The notes: generated from the sequence alone by a model not told the origin. 64,000 nucleotides of DNA from Pseudisothecium myosuroides (GCA_951799445.1 OX637292.1:2421296-2485295), one strand, 5' to 3'. Numbered from the stretch's first letter, positions 1 to 13,207 are shown. Program-made: numbers and translations.

Positions 1-1062
1 AATCCATTATACAGTGAATGGCCCATTTAGCAAGTTGTGGATTTTTCAGCAGCCATTCTGTTATGGGCTAAATATTTCTGAATTTTGACATATTTTTTAA
101 CCGAGCTAGAGGCCTTTAGAAATAGAAACCCTAAACATCTTTAAAATCAAAATGTGGTATTTGAGGTTTTGGTCAACTTTTGTGGTTTGACTTTTGACTT
201 TTTCTTGTGTGCAATTAAAAATTTTAGATGCACATTCTTGTTGCAAATCCAATAATGTAGTTTGCATGCGCATGCAAGTTGGGATGCTTTTGCTAAGAAA
301 TATTGAGTGTTTTGGTCTTAAAAATTCATTATTTGCAAACACTGAAGGATTAGTGAGGAGTTGTCCTTAAGTGGCAATTTCTTTTGCATTTCAATTGCTC
401 CATGGCCAAGCAATGGCAAAAAAAAAAGAGCTTTTAAGCCATAAAAATTGCATTTTGAAACTTTTTTTCAATTTCCTCCCTCCTACTTTATATAGCTTTA
501 CTACAAAAATCTACCATTCTAGATTTTAGAACCAATCTTTTTTTGAAATTTTGGTGAATTTATGAATATTTTTGAATGTTTTGCTCTTGATAATGCAAAG
601 TGTATAAGGCTTCCGCAAAGTGCATTCAAGTTTTGATTTTTGGTGTGGTAATGATAAACCCGAGGGTGTACATCATACTAAACTATGTAAACAAAATTCT
701 ATACATTTGATTATTTATAGAATTTTGAAGTTGAAATACACGCATGATAGGGACGTTATGGGAAAAATAATTTTTTACATTTTGGTCACTTAGATCTCAC
801 AAATTTATTCACAAGGTAAAGAATTTCAAATTTGCATTATGTGTTCTATACGAAGGTGACATTCAGATCCAACACTTACAATTGTCATTTTTAACAAAAT
901 TTCCCATCTCTAAACCTTGATCCTGGAGTGACCACTTTTTTGTGTTTTGGGGACTCAAAATGCAATAATTTAATGGGGTAGAAGGAAAAAAATGCAATTA
1001 TTTAGCCAGAAATTGTAATGCAGCAACCCAAATAACAAATTTATAACGCCATTGTGCTAGAA
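1..1062. other. AT-rich intergenic DNA, no gene seen
   Basis: Low-GC sequence with only short, biased reading frames and no splice-linked coding segments or clear inverted repeats. I see nothing here that I can name. Confidence 0.5.
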
Positions 1063-1601
1063 TCAGTACCCGTCAATTAAATTTTTGGAGCCACTTCTGA
1101 AAGCGAAGAATGAAAAGAGAATGACGAATCCATGGCGGGCTGCTTCTGGATCCTTGAGGTCACCTTCCTGCAAGCTCGTCAGAGTAAGCCGCAGAGATTC
1201 AAGTCGTGCCAGTCCGTACCCTGCTCGCAGTGAGGCAGATTTCCAAGCAACCTCCATTTTTAATTCAAGGTTATGGGAGATAAATATGAAATCAAATTTG
1301 CAGCAACTGACTGAACCTCAGCTTCGAAGTTTGCATCTTCACAGGTCTTCGTTTGTCAACCTTCGCCTGTTTCTGCCTTTCTGGAAGCCTAGAGCACAGT
1401 GCACAGACAGACACGGCCTGCGAGTGTAAGATGACTTCAAACTCCGTGTCATGGCACGAATTGGATTCAAACAAACACTACTTAGGCCTTTATCACCAAT
1501 TTCTCTTTTATGTGTTTCATCCCAGAAGTTGCAGGTTTCTCTGCAATGGTATTATTTACTGTTTTTTGTACCAGCGTTGTACTAGTAGAAAGTTAAGGTA
1601 G
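1063..1601. other. GC-richer island with short open frames, unidentified
   Basis: Base composition rises to gene-like values from about 1070 to 1450, and both strands stay open for 60-114 codons. None of the translations resembles a family I know, and no exon-intron series can be built. It could be a gene relic or an unrecognised exon. An AAGGTAGGAACACCC stretch at about 1595-1609 resembles one terminus of the TAAGGTAG MITE family found elsewhere in the window, but I see no partner terminus. Confidence 0.25.
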
Positions 1602-3009
1602 GAACACCCATTCCAGACAGAGAGGAATGGGCCCAGTATAGTCATGCATTCGACCGAGAGTCATCATTCTTGAATAATTGAGAAATTCAACCAATAGTCA
1701 TCATTTCATGTAGCTTGGCGTAAAAATCATCAAAGAGTGAATATTTAGGGCTTGATGATAGTGTGATCATTTTAGATGAAAATCTTGACCATCATGGATG
1801 TACTTTATGTTGTTTTTAAGGGTCTAATGATCCTTTTGGACTCTGTAGGCAACATGCTTCAAAAATTCATAACATATATATATATTCAATTGTTACTGCC
1901 TTACATTTGTCTATATGTGTGAAAATTAAGGTAAGAAAATTCAACAATGAAGATTAATATCAAAAGTCAGTCCATGTACTGTACTGTACATACGAGTGTT
2001 GTACCAGTACTAACTAAAGCAACAGTGCAATGATGAGTTTGCAATCGAGAAGGAGCAGATCAGTACTAAGCAGGCTCTGCATTGGACAGAGTTACAGAGC
2101 CCGCTCCTTCTAAAATTCAATCGTATCATCTATTCCAAAGGGTCAGACTGAAATAGAGGCAGTGATAGGGTCAGTACAGCAGAGGCACTAATTGAGACGG
2201 ACATCAGCAGTTAAATTATACTATAAAATTTTACGTCTGAGAACTATTTCGACATGCACAACAGCTAGCTCCCCGTCACCACAAAACCACGATCCAGAAG
2301 TTGATCACAACACCAGCTTTATTTTAATGCAGGAACTAAATACTATTCTTCAACATTCGCAATGATAAGTGTGTATGCACATATGCATGAAATATGTCAT
2401 TTTTGAATACCAGTGATGTAATTATTCTTGTGGAGGAGTAGGCCAGGGGATCAGCGACGAAACAAACAAACCGAATTGAAAAGTACGTCACGTTTTAGAA
2501 GCAAAAGAAATGAGGCTTATGGGACACTATGTTACCCAATTATCAGATGATGGAGGATCAGGGCGCCCCTCAATTGTGTCCAAGTCATATCACAGACTTC
2601 CCGAGGTAGCAGAAGAGCCTAGTTTAGACAGTTAATATCGGCTCAGCAAAAGGTATGGTTCTTGTAGCTTGATGCCGTCAGTTTTTGAAGAATCAACTGT
2701 AGAAGTGCCAATTTCTTGAAATTTCACCATTTAAACAAATCTGACGATTACTTGCGAGTTTGCGGAAATGCAAAAATTGGGAATCCAGCAAAATTTATAT
2801 AGATTGTAAAGATAAACACTTGGTGACAACTTCGAACACTGGAAGGACCCAAAACAAGTCTCCTTTAGAGCGCAGAAGTCTCGTTTAGAGCTCTGCACTA
2901 TTATTCTACCTTCTCAGAAAGCAACTCAAAACACTGATGGTTTACAAAAGAAACGCACCGCATACGATCACTCTGTTTGTACAAAAAGCCACTCAACGTA
3001 TTAGAAACT
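1602..3009. other. Intergenic DNA including the likely 3' flank of the SOUL gene
   Basis: No coding segment can be supported. The last 100-150 bases before 3010 probably include the 3' UTR of the minus-strand SOUL gene. That is inferred only from position. Confidence 0.4.
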
Positions 3010-4601
3010 TCAGACCCCAGGAACAACGGTGACATGAACCTCCTGTTGCCGTTTCCGGAACTGGAAAGGGCTGCTGTAACCGGCGAAAACCACGGTGGAC
3101 TCGTCATACTTCAGATCGTCCTTGTCCAACGCCTTCTTCAGTTCCGCAAGCTTGGCTTCGTAGTCCTTGCCGGTTGGAAAGCCACCGAACGGACCGATCA
3201 CGGCCTTCAGCACTCCTCCCGGTTGGTAGAAGTGCAAATTCTTGTCCGTTGGGGTGGGCAAATCGTTCACTGTCTTGAACCTGATCACAACCAAAAGTAT
3301 CGATATCAAGCACCCAGAAATCAGACTGGTTCTAAGGTAACCATACCTGATTGTGGTCCCTTAAGAATCAGAATTTTATTCATTCTTGTTAGCAAATTAA
3401 AGAGGATTCCAACGCACCACAGCAGACATTTATTTGATGCAGTATGCAAATATTCTAAGGGTTCAAAATCATCTGATCTCCCCAAACCGACGCAGGTTCG
3501 AATGATATTGAACCGATAACTATACAATCTCAAAATCAATAATTTTGTACTCACCGTGCAAGATTTTAGATTAGTTCCAGCAATTATGTGCGATTACTTA
3601 AATATAATAACGGAAATATGTGTATATACTTGGCAACGTTGTAGTTGTAGTGTAGGAAATCTGACCTGCTGGGCACAAAGAAGCCTATGGTGTAGCCGTC
3701 GGAATCAGGGACCGGTTTGGTTTCCACGGGACCCGTCATCTCAATCTTCATTTTCTTGGAATTCTCGCCGGAGATGAAGTTGAAGCAGCGGTAGAAGCCA
3801 GTCAATGTTGCCACCTCGTAGGACGAATTCGCTACCAATGACTCCACCCATATCTGAAAACAGAAATAACAAAATTGAGAAAATCAGTACCACTCAGTCA
3901 CGAGCCACCCATGCAATCATAACCTCATGCATGCAATCAAATCCAATTAGTGGGTACGTGTCACAATGAAATGACGAATCGGGAATCGAGAACGTGACAC
4001 ACTCTCATCCATTTTTAATCCAATTACTTGTAAACCTGATTCTTAAAGAACCTCTCTAGCATCCAGTGGTGACAGCTAAACATACCATTGCAACATTTCA
4101 GGGGATTCGAGTCAAATTTGAACGATTAAAATTCAACAACGAAAGGAACCCTCACACTCCAACATGCAAACCTCTAAACTGGAATTCATAGCGCCAACAA
4201 TTGTGACACTCAACCACAAAAGCTCTCAAAAACTAGGACCGACACAGATTTAGGTTTCAAAACGCCCATCTTGAAAGGTGCCAAAGCCGTAAAATTCTTG
4301 AAAGAAACGAATTTGAATTTGCAAACAAAGGCTCCCAAGAGAGATTCAAATCCAATTCAAATCATTCCAATCCACCCACCTCGCTGTCGCTGTACTTGCG
4401 AAGCTCATAGTTGCTCCGCTTCTCCACTACCGTGCAAGAGGGCGTCTCAATGTCCAGCTGCGGACCACAAGCCTCCGATTGCGCCACATCGCCGAACAAG
4501 CGAACCAGCTGCGCGGAGCGGGTCGGTGCGGTCGAATTCGCCCCCAACGCCAAGCAAGCAAGCACCAGGAGCACCAGTGTCGCCCGTGCAGACTCCATCA
4601 T
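3010..4601 (-). CDS. SOUL haem-binding family protein, with signal peptide (3 exons)
   Basis: Three exons on the minus strand, 4601-4380, 3853-3666 and 3280-3010, joined at GT-AG sites, give about 226 residues. That is normal for a single-domain SOUL/HBP protein, a family that binds haem or other tetrapyrroles. Two adjacent ATGs start a hydrophobic leader (VLLVLACLALG around residues 9-20), which looks like a secretory signal peptide. The SOUL domain follows, from about residue 50: CTVVEKRSNYELRKYSDSE, then KMKIEMTGPVETKP with the family's 'MTxPV' strand, GFFVPS, the LPTPTDKNLHF stretch typical of plant members, and the C-terminal motif FAGYSSPFQFRKRQQEV. The signal peptide suggests entry to the secretory pathway rather than the plastid. 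Haem binding, ligand and role are inferred from the family. Both introns are short (about 0.4-0.5 kb). Confidence 0.88.
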
Positions 4602-5057
4602 GGACGTGAATTTTTCACCGACTCTACAATCTGGGACTGCAATTTGGCTACGAATTCGTTGCAATTTCAGAAGCGCAGTGCAAGTGGGATTGATCAGGAT
4701 TGGGGTGCGACGGGAGCTTGATGAAGGTGGTGGCAGAAGCTTCTGGATGGACAAGCGGGAATGGTGATATCTAGGAAAGTTGAAGATTTGGGAGGCTGTG
4801 GAAGGGACGGTGGCGATCGAATGGAGTGGCACGCATGTCGGGAAGCTTTTTGACGGCGGTGGTGCGATCGGACGGTTGGGAAAGTGCGGTTGATTCTTCA
4901 CTTCGAGCTGCCCATTCGAAGTTATTGCAGAACCCCGCCTCTTCTGCCACATGGAAAAATGCACTCAGTTGGTCAGTGGGGAAGGGGGAGCAGGTGGTTT
5001 TAAGTCTTATCTGCATGGGCTCCTCTCACTTTTGGAGAGAATTTTAAGGTCACTAAT
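4602..5057 (-). promoter_or_regulatory. Presumed 5' leader and promoter of the SOUL gene
   Basis: Gene-like GC DNA directly upstream of the SOUL start codon on the minus strand, bounded upstream by a MITE at 5059. No individual promoter element can be assigned with confidence. The antisense and sense open frames here do not resemble proteins. Confidence 0.35.
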
Positions 5058-5058
5058 A

Positions 5059-5404
5059 AGGTAGGTACCCCAAATGTGCCACTGACCTTAAACTGCCAAT
5101 TTTTACACTCTATGTACATCTCCAAAATCAACTCTGTACCTACAGTATGCGGAAGAAACCATTTTAGAACCAAACTTTGTTCCTTGATAACTTTTGCATA
5201 CAATATCCAATAAAATGCCAACCATTTTAGAACCAAACTTTGTTCCTTGATAACTTTTGCATACAATATCCAATAAAATGCCACAATCTCTGGTACGTTG
5301 GACCTCCTTTCACTTGCCAACGAGGACATATGAAAATTTGATGAGTCTAATAATAGTAATTAGGCTCAATAGCAAACAAAGTGGCGGTTTTGGAATACCC
5401 ACCT
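5059..5404. mobile_element. TAAGGTAG-family MITE, copy 1
   Basis: Imperfect terminal inverted repeats: AGGTAGGTACCCC at the left and GGAATACCCACCT at the right, flanked by TA on both sides. The element is 346 bp with no coding capacity. It contains a perfect 63-bp tandem duplication and shares internal sequence (TTCCTTgATAACTTTTGCAT and its complement) with the copy at 26463. A TA target duplication and short element would fit a Tc1/mariner-type MITE. It lies about 460 bp upstream of the SOUL start. Confidence 0.75.
5158..5283. repeat. Perfect 2 x 63-bp tandem duplication inside the MITE
   Basis: The segments 5158-5220 and 5221-5283 read identically from ACCATTTTAGAACC to AATAAAATGCCA. Perfect identity implies a recent duplication. 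Confidence 0.9.
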
Positions 5405-5428
5405 TACATTTGGTTGTGACATGACTGT

Positions 5429-5588
5429 ATAATAATAATAATAGTAATAGTAATAGTAATAGTAATAATAGTAATAGTAATAGTAATAATAGTAATAGTA
5501 GTAGTAATAGTAATAATAGTAATAGTAGTAGTAATAGTAATAATAGTAATAGTAGTAGTAATAGTAATAATAGTAATAATCATAATAA
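5429..5588. repeat. Trinucleotide microsatellite (AAT/AGT)n
   Basis: About 160 bp of alternating AAT and AGT triplets in higher-order units such as AATAGTAATAATAGT. The minus strand reads as a run of tyrosine codons, which is a by-product of the repeat and not a protein. Confidence 0.92.
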
Positions 5589-8500
5589 AGTTGGGATTTG
5601 AAGACCATTGTGAATGGAGTTTTTGAAGGGGATAGTTTAACTATTCATGTTTTAAAGACACAAGTAGTAAAAGTCACAATATGGTAGTAAATTTGATCCC
5701 TCAACAAAGACTTCTCTTATTAAAATCTCAAGATCTTAGAATCCAACGTCACTACTTCCAAGATACAAATACAATTATCTTATGCAATCTACTTTTGACT
5801 TGAGTAAAAGCGCTTCAAATGAATTCTAGGGGAAATAGACTGTTTTATAGACAATCCACAAATTACACTTCAAATGAATTCCGGAAAAAAGACGGTTACA
5901 TAGACAATCTACAAATTACCATGCATGTTGAGGCTTTAGCCATCAATCTATAAAAGCCCTTTAGTTGTTTCAATTTTCCAACTCTAGTGTAAGTTTTTGT
6001 GCTCAAGGTTGTCGAACAACTCTTTTCAAGCAACCATTACATAATGTTTCAGGACGTTTGATGTTGAGTGCCATAATCATACTTGCACTACTGGGATTAT
6101 TGTATTTGGTAATCCAATCTTCAAACCATATCAAGATGTTGCATATATTGGCGAGAAAAATTTCTAAAAGATTTTGTCGTTTGGTTGCCATCCTAAAAAC
6201 TTTATTGGATTTTGTTCAATGTTTTGAGATGTATGAGACTTTTGACTCACATGCACTAAATAGTAGCTAATACAAGATCAAGAACTCCGCCCTCAATTTT
6301 GCGCCACCTACATTCTCTGCCACTTGTAGACTTTGCCAACATTATCACCTATTTTAAGGATTGAGAATCATACTAAACTGCCACACCTACGTTTGGATTC
6401 CCTTTGATTATGTTTGCAGTTTATGAGACTATTTTTTGAATTTCTCCTCCACATGCCACTTGGACCAAGAATTTCAAATCCTATACCCCTCTTCTTCTAT
6501 TTTATTCCCACATCCTCTCTAGATGTTGTATCTAGCTCTATCACCTCCTTTTCTTTACCTTTCTTGTTTTCAAATCTTTCATTTCTTGCCTTCTTCATCT
6601 CAATACTTTTAAGTTCATTGAATTTCCAATTTTCTAATCTATTTTTTTTCTTGTGCCTCTTAGTTTGGGAGCTCCTAATTGTGTCTCCTATGGGATTGCA
6701 CACTGCTAGGACCACATTAAATTTGTGGAGTAGTCACCTTGCTGCCCACAATTTCTATGAGGTTTTCTAAATCCTAGCTTGTCAGTTTTGCCATAAGAGC
6801 TTTAATTTTGGCATCTTTTACAGCTTGAACAGAGGTCTCATCCACTGGTCTCCAAACAATGATAGGAAAATTAAATTGAAGGATCTCAACATCTTTTGAA
6901 AAGATACAATCTTTTTTTGCCAATAATGACTGCAAACCTTAATACCACAATTAAAAAATGTTAGACACATGAAAGCCAGGCAAGTGAAATGACGGTGTTT
7001 TGGACGAGGAGTTCAATTACTCGCTTCTTGCAGTACGTTCTCGACCACTACAGGATACATTGATTGATTGATGTTGAATCTTAGAATGTTATACAACAAA
7101 GCCATCGAGCTTGTGGATGTGATTTGAATTAGGGTCTTTTAGGTGGTGGCCACACATACCAAAACAGTAGAAGGGTATTTCAAATACTATTGATGTCTTT
7201 TGGCTTTTTTTTATTGCCGGTTAATTGATTGGAATTGCCTTTTCTTCAACTTAGATATAGGTGCCCGCAACCTCCGGTTGATAGGATCACAACCTACTCT
7301 ACAAGATAGTAACAACAAAATTTGAGGGCAGTCAGATTCAAAAGTAATTGTTGATATATGAATCCAAGGTTTAGTAATTTTTGCAACAAGAGATTCATAT
7401 TGGAACACCACAAATTTATAGACTTTATTTGGTGTCCTTGTATTTAACAATAGTAGCTATAAATTAGTGTTATTTACAATATGTTGATGTTGATGTTGGT
7501 AGCCTCGAGACCCTTCTATACTTCACATTGTTACATGGTGGAAGATGGTGGGCGGCATTACATGTTGTAGTTGTATTTAGACAAAATGTACATTTGAAAA
7601 AAAAAATTGCAACTTAAAATAAAACAATAATTACCTCCAAATGAAGCCAAAAGGTGCAATTATTTTGAAAAGCTATGAACTCTTCTAGTGTCTCCTACAA
7701 AGGCTATCATGTATGCTCAAGGATTATGAAGCCGCAATAGTGCAAATCAAACATTCAATAATTGCTTGCATGATTATCTCCGTAAACTATGTCTTCTAAT
7801 TGCAAATGAAAATGGACCTTTATATTGACTTATTATATTGGATGCAAAATACACTAAGTTTCCATCTTATATTTTTTAATTGTTAAGCACTATGAAACAA
7901 ATATTGTCTCACTAAAATGGCGCAAGCTTGCATCACTCTTTGCTAATTAAGTTGAAGTTGAAGATCTACTTGCATACATGTGTAAAAATGCAAAAATCTG
8001 ACTTCATAACCTACATCAAGATGCGACAAGCACAACTTTGTATCTACAAGCCACTTGTTGATTGTCCATAACCACCTTCAAGCTTATAGCCCATAGAAAA
8101 CTACGCCCAATTACCAATTGAAAATTAATGCTTCTCTATTATTGAAGAAAACATCACAAAACTACAATGACAACAATGCAACAAAGACCTTGAGTTGCTA
8201 AATTTACGTTACACAATTTTTTTTCTTGCTTTTTACCTATGAAACTTGTATTTCCTTCAAGTCTTATTTTTTTGGATTTGACTATACATTCAAAATCAAA
8301 AGTAACACATATGTGGAACTCAAAAAGAGGGAACAATTTTCAAATTAAATCAAGTGATTTGCAAGTTCCTATGAATACAAATATGGGAATCTAATTGAAA
8401 TAAAAAAGTATCCCTTCTATTGTAGAAAAAGTTAAATGCAAGTCGTAGACAAGGTAGAGAAAGTACATAGTCTTGTGGTAGCAATCAACAATATGCAAAT

Positions 8501-9241
8501 ATGGCTAAGGCTAGGTATGTGCAAAGAAAACAAGAGCCAAAAGCAAGAAACACAAGGTGCTACACTTGAGAGGTGGCAACTATTGTAAAGAAGCGGTTAA
8601 AGGTAACTCTAATTTTTAAATCCTGAGGGAGAATAAGATGCACAAATCCACAACAAAGTATTTAATTACCTAAAATTTCACTACTTTGGTTCAAAGAAGT
8701 AAGACGTAGTAGAAATGTTGTTTTATATACTATGAAATAGCACTACATGCTCTAATTGAACTTTGTTTGTTATAACAATGCAAAAGCATTGCAACCAATT
8801 TAGCAAAGCTACTAACTTTAATTTTGCAAAATATTTGTGAATAATAAAAATTACCTTTTCTCAAAAAAAATTCTTGTAGAGTTGTAGGATAGATTAAGAA
8901 ATTGCCTATGTTCACGTTGGTGATTAGATTTATAAATATAAATTATTTATCTTTTAATTTACATTATTTCCAATTTTTAATACTTGATATTGTAGAAATT
9001 GCCTTACAATTAGTTAAACAATAATTTATTGTTTATATTTATCTACAATTGCAAAATGCTAATTTTTGTTTTTAATATTTCCTTTGATTATTTTATTGGA
9101 TTTATAGTAAACCCACTATCTTTGATTTTGATTTTATTTGCCACTTTGCGACAAAAACACCAGCTTCAAAAAGATCTAAAATAGAAACAAAATACACAAA
9201 AAGATGTTATTTTAATCAACAAGTGTCACTTTATTTTATAT

Positions 9242-9273
9242 TATATATATGTGTGTGTGTGTGCGCGCGCGCA
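9242..9273. repeat. Compound dinucleotide microsatellite (TA)n(TG)n(CG)n
   Basis: Runs of TA, then TG, then CG dinucleotides in succession. Alternating purine-pyrimidine tracts like this are potential Z-DNA formers. Confidence 0.85.
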
Positions 9274-9502
9274 CTTGTGCATCCATCTAATTTCACTTTT
9301 CCAACATGATGTGCCTTTAGATAATACTTATCCACAAGTTTGCTCCACCAATAAATATATGACATATTGTAATTTTCTATATTTTTCAATACTATACATT
9401 TAGTTTTAATTTAACTAACATTTAAAAGTCAATTTAATAATTTTTATAATTTCAAAAAATGAGTCTTGCAAGACAAAATTGTAATCCAAAGAGTTTTTAT
9501 CA

Positions 9503-9504
<2 letters not shown>

Positions 9505-9541
<37 letters not shown>
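9505..9541. repeat. (TTA)n microsatellite
   Basis: About 12 uninterrupted TTA triplets. Confidence 0.9.
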
Positions 9542-9542
<1 letters not shown>

Positions 9543-10019
9543 TTATATTCCCATGCATTGTGTCTAGCTCAGTGATAGATTTCTAAATTATCCACAAACT
9601 CTAATGAATTTTACCAACAAACTATAAAAACTTTGACGGTGTCTATAATCAATAGATAAATGTATTATAAAATTAATATTAAGTAACATAATAACAAATC
9701 ATGGTACATTATAGAAGCATGCAATTTCTTTGAATACCATGTATGTCTTTGAGCATTTCTCATGGTTCTTCCTCAAGTAGATTGGATACTGGTAATCTTT
9801 CAAAGCCTCTTCCAATAACAAAAGTCAACCCATGTCACACAAATGGTTGTGAAAGATGAAATGCCCATTTTCCACTTTGAGAAGTGACTTGTTTACAAAA
9901 TTTCTATCCTAATGCTTGAATCCTAAATTCATTCAACAGATTTCTTTTTGACATTAACAATCTTTGAACATATGTAAACAAAGTCCAAGATCCTTTTCTT
10001 CTCAAGATTATAGTTTATT

Positions 10020-10973
10020 TTAACCACTCACCACCCAAGGGGACAAAAAGTGTCCTCATAGTCCAATTCAAAATGTTGTAACTTTTGCATCCAATGTCCA
10101 AATTCAATCAAACTTGTTGGAAAATTTGCGCTCTCTTTTCTAGTTTGTGTGATATAATTTTCAGATCAATACAAGATGTACTGATTTTTTGGAAGCCAAT
10201 CAAAGTTCACATGTTCAATTTGAATTCAGCAAACTACATTTGATGGCTGCAACTTTGGGGGCTTGTATCTCCTTCATTTAATGGTTGTTTTCAATAGAAT
10301 TTGTTAGATTATGTTTCCCTTAAAGTCTAGTTATTGTGATAAAAATTTCATGTCAATCCAAGTTGTTTAAAATGTTTGGGAACAATTCAAAGTTCAAAAC
10401 CCTGACATTTTTGGATTATAGTGAACTTTGGCAGCTTGTTTCTTCTTGATACAATGTATGATTTCAATATATAAATTTTTGTAAAAGTTGCGCATATTAG
10501 TCTAGTTTGTGTGGCTAAATTTTTATATCAATCCAAGAAGTTATGAGTGACAAAGAAGCAAACTAGTAGAAGGGAGTTCAGCCTTAGATGTGTTTTTTGC
10601 AACTTTTTTTGCAATTTTTTGACATTTTAAAGTCATTTTGCAGACACAATGAGTCAATTGAATGATAATTTTTTTCACCAATGTGTTTGTATGCTGGTTA
10701 CAAGTCACTTTATAGTTAAAAGTTTTTTCATTTGAATAGGTTTAGAAAGCAAATTTCACCTCCAACTGGAAATTTGCAACATCCTTTTTCAACACTAAAA
10801 TATTATAATCTTATAATCTACTGAGGCCAAATGATTCCAAATTGGATTATCGTCATCTATAACACATACACTACAAGATTGTATAGTTGAGACCTGTGAC
10901 ATTTAGATCTATAACACTTCAAAAGCAATGATGTTTTTGAACTCAAAAAGGCCTTGGGGCTTTGAGGAGTTAA
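10020..10973. mobile_element. TTAA-flanked inverted-repeat element (about 946 bp)
   Basis: TTAA occurs at 10020-10023 and 10970-10973. The inner termini are CCACTCACCACCCAAGG at the left and, on the opposite strand from the right, CTCCTCAAAGCCCCAAGG. The interior has loosely repeated segments (variants of CAAAGTTCA...TTTGGGGGCTTGT and GAACTTTGGCAGCTTGT) and no coding region. Its size and target site match the other TTAA elements of this window, though its termini begin CC(A/T) rather than CCCC. Confidence 0.6.
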
Positions 10974-12590
10974 AGCCTGCTCTAAAGAATTTCACCAACT
11001 CCCCCATCATGGCCTTGGATACATACAATCCCAACATTTAATTTCCATATTTGTCTATGGAGTTTTTTGACATTTCATTCTCTTAAAGTATTTGTGCTGT
11101 AAAAAAAAGTTCCAAAAAGAATTCCAAAACTAAGTTCAAATTCTTACTTAAAACATTTGTGAAAAATCTTAATTCACAAGGTCTTATGAGATCCTAAAAT
11201 CCACAGTTATAGGTTAAAAAATCCTAAAAGATTCTAAAATTCCTAAAACATTCCATACAAATTTGCCACTTCTCTACCAAAAAAAAGAATTTACAGCTAA
11301 ATATTTCTTCCAAGCTCAAGTTTCTACGCTCCATGCTCTACGCTTGTATATTAGCTTCACTCTTACATCATGCCGATATCTAATACGATCATCTCCCTTA
11401 TTAAATATGGGTTTCTATACATTTTGAGGATTTCCGAGAGGATTTCATCGGTTATCCATGTATTTTAGGGGTTTGAAGGAGGTTACAAGAACAAAAATAA
11501 CCACCTACGAAATAGGAGACAAGTTTTTACTTGAACATTTGGCATGCTAAGGTTCATCCAAGCTTTACATCAATAAGTTTAGGATTTTTTCATATTGTAT
11601 ACCTATAGCCTTCTCCGAGTATTATATTGAATGAATATTTTAAGCTAACTTATAAGGATGTTGCAGACTGTTTCATGTCCAATGGATGGTCAAACAAATT
11701 AGTTCACATTGAAAAATAGATGAATTTCATCCAATATTTTTGTACAACTTTATTAATGCTACATCCACATCATCAAGCTAATTTCAAGGCATATTTTTTT
11801 TTTGATTTTGTACAATGTAGTTTGTCAAAAATATGGTGTGTTTGTACAATGTACTTCATACTTTGAGTTCCCTCCCGTAAAATGTGATTTTGAAATTCAA
11901 AATTATTTCTTTAGCTTTTGAGCAAAAATAAGAAAATGAAGCTTTTGAAGTTCCTATTCTAGTTGAAAATTTTGAAAAAATTCCTAAAAATAGCATTTTA
12001 TTGAAGTTTGAAATTGAAGACATATGACCACATCTCTAGATATAGAGTGACCCAAAACTATTATTTATACTATAATTTTTGATAACATTATATACTTTTA
12101 TTCCAAATTTTTCAAATTTTCGAAGCATGTTTTGAATTTGATATGAATTTTCTTCATTTTTTCTTCAAAAATTCACAGTCAAACCTTCAAAAAAATTCCC
12201 AAAAAATCTGAATTTTTTTTACATATACGAGAAGTGTGATTTCATCTCTGAAAAATAAAAATTTTACTCATAAACAGCAACAAAATGGAGAATTTTTGAG
12301 GTTTGACTACACGGTCATGGGATGGGCTCCGCCCTTACAGAGTTTATCAATCGAGAATTCGGGATCACCGTGATTCCAGAGAACTTTCGAATGATTCCAA
12401 TACAGTACGTCCAAGGCTTGAGACTTCCATTGATCACCGACCTCTCTACTACTGAGTGTGAGTAGGGGCTGCTCAAGCAGATTTCGTATCTTATTGAGAG
12501 AAAAATAATTTAGGTTCTTCACAGAATCGGTGTCTGGTCGAGTCCAATATTCTTACAAATTGCTTATTGTGCCATTCAAAGTATTTTGCA
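10974..12590. other. AT-rich intergenic DNA, no gene seen
   Basis: Low-complexity AT-rich sequence. The only gene-like composition is at about 12305-12540, where a 71-codon minus-strand frame is open but unrecognisable. Confidence 0.4.
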
Positions 12591-12715
12591 TAATACAGAG
12601 TACAATTGGCATTTATTGTCTTGCATAATTAACATTCAATTCTTACACAATCCCAATCAAGCACATAGCATTTCAATTCAAAAAATCAAAATTCCATTTC
12701 TGATGAAGTGTTTCA

Positions 12716-13207
12716 TTTAATATTTGCGGTTTTACATGATAATTGATTCAAAAACATTGGTGATGAATTTTTTAATTTGATTGCATAGATATGTTGGAAA
12801 CACATCCATATAGGCACATCTTTCCTTCAACAAGCATCTTCACAAAAGTTTCAAAATTCCCTCTACAGAGATTTCAATGTTTGGGTGACAATGCCCAAAT
12901 TTTGTAAGATAGATATTTCTTTATTGTTATCAGATTTTGTTATTGGACCCTTAGTCCCTCACATTAAATTAATTTTGTACATTTGACCATGATAGTACAA
13001 TTACTTTGCCAAAGTCTAGTTAAAACAAATCTAAATCATACAACACCTCACATTGAATTCTTTATAGAAGGAATTCTAAAACTTTTTGGAAATGCTTGTT
13101 GATGGAAAGATGTGCGTATGGATGTTTCCTATATATCTATGCAATCAAATTTAAAAAAATCCATCACCAAGGTTTTCAATCAATTATCACATAAAACCAT
13201 GAATATA
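12716..13207. mobile_element. Foldback element with arms of about 140 bp
   Basis: The left arm (about 12716-12866, starting near GCGGTTTTACATGATAATTG) and the right arm (about 13062-13207, ending CAATTATCACATAAAACC) are reverse complements with scattered mismatches. They enclose a spacer of about 195 bp. No coding capacity. The superfamily is not assignable because no clear target duplication can be seen. Confidence 0.7.

Larger units (their letters stand above)
5600..10019. other. AT-rich intergenic DNA, no gene seen
   Basis: A 4.4-kb stretch with scattered short frames (for example around 6414-6770 on plus) that are hydrophobic or Lys/Asn-rich by composition. They lack recognisable motifs and splice partners. 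Old, degraded transposon sequence is likely but could not be assigned. Two microsatellites near its right end are listed separately. Confidence 0.45.

Noticed and set aside
1595..1700. Seventh TAAGGTAG MITE suggested by AAGGTAGGAACACCC
   Set aside because: No complementary right end was found within a plausible distance. At most it is a truncated relic, so it was not counted.
4362..4964. 200-codon minus-strand frame starting upstream of the SOUL start
   Set aside because: The region upstream of 4601 is Ser/Pro-rich leader translation. The signal peptide begins at the ATG pair at 4601, which gives a normal family length.
5366..5608. 80-codon frame that is almost entirely tyrosine
   Set aside because: It is the minus-strand translation of the AAT/AGT microsatellite and has no coding meaning.
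6414..6770. 118-codon hydrophobic plus-strand frame that could suggest a membrane protein
   Set aside because: Phe/Leu/Ser richness follows from T-rich DNA. No partner exons or motif, and the antisense frame is equally open and Lys-rich.
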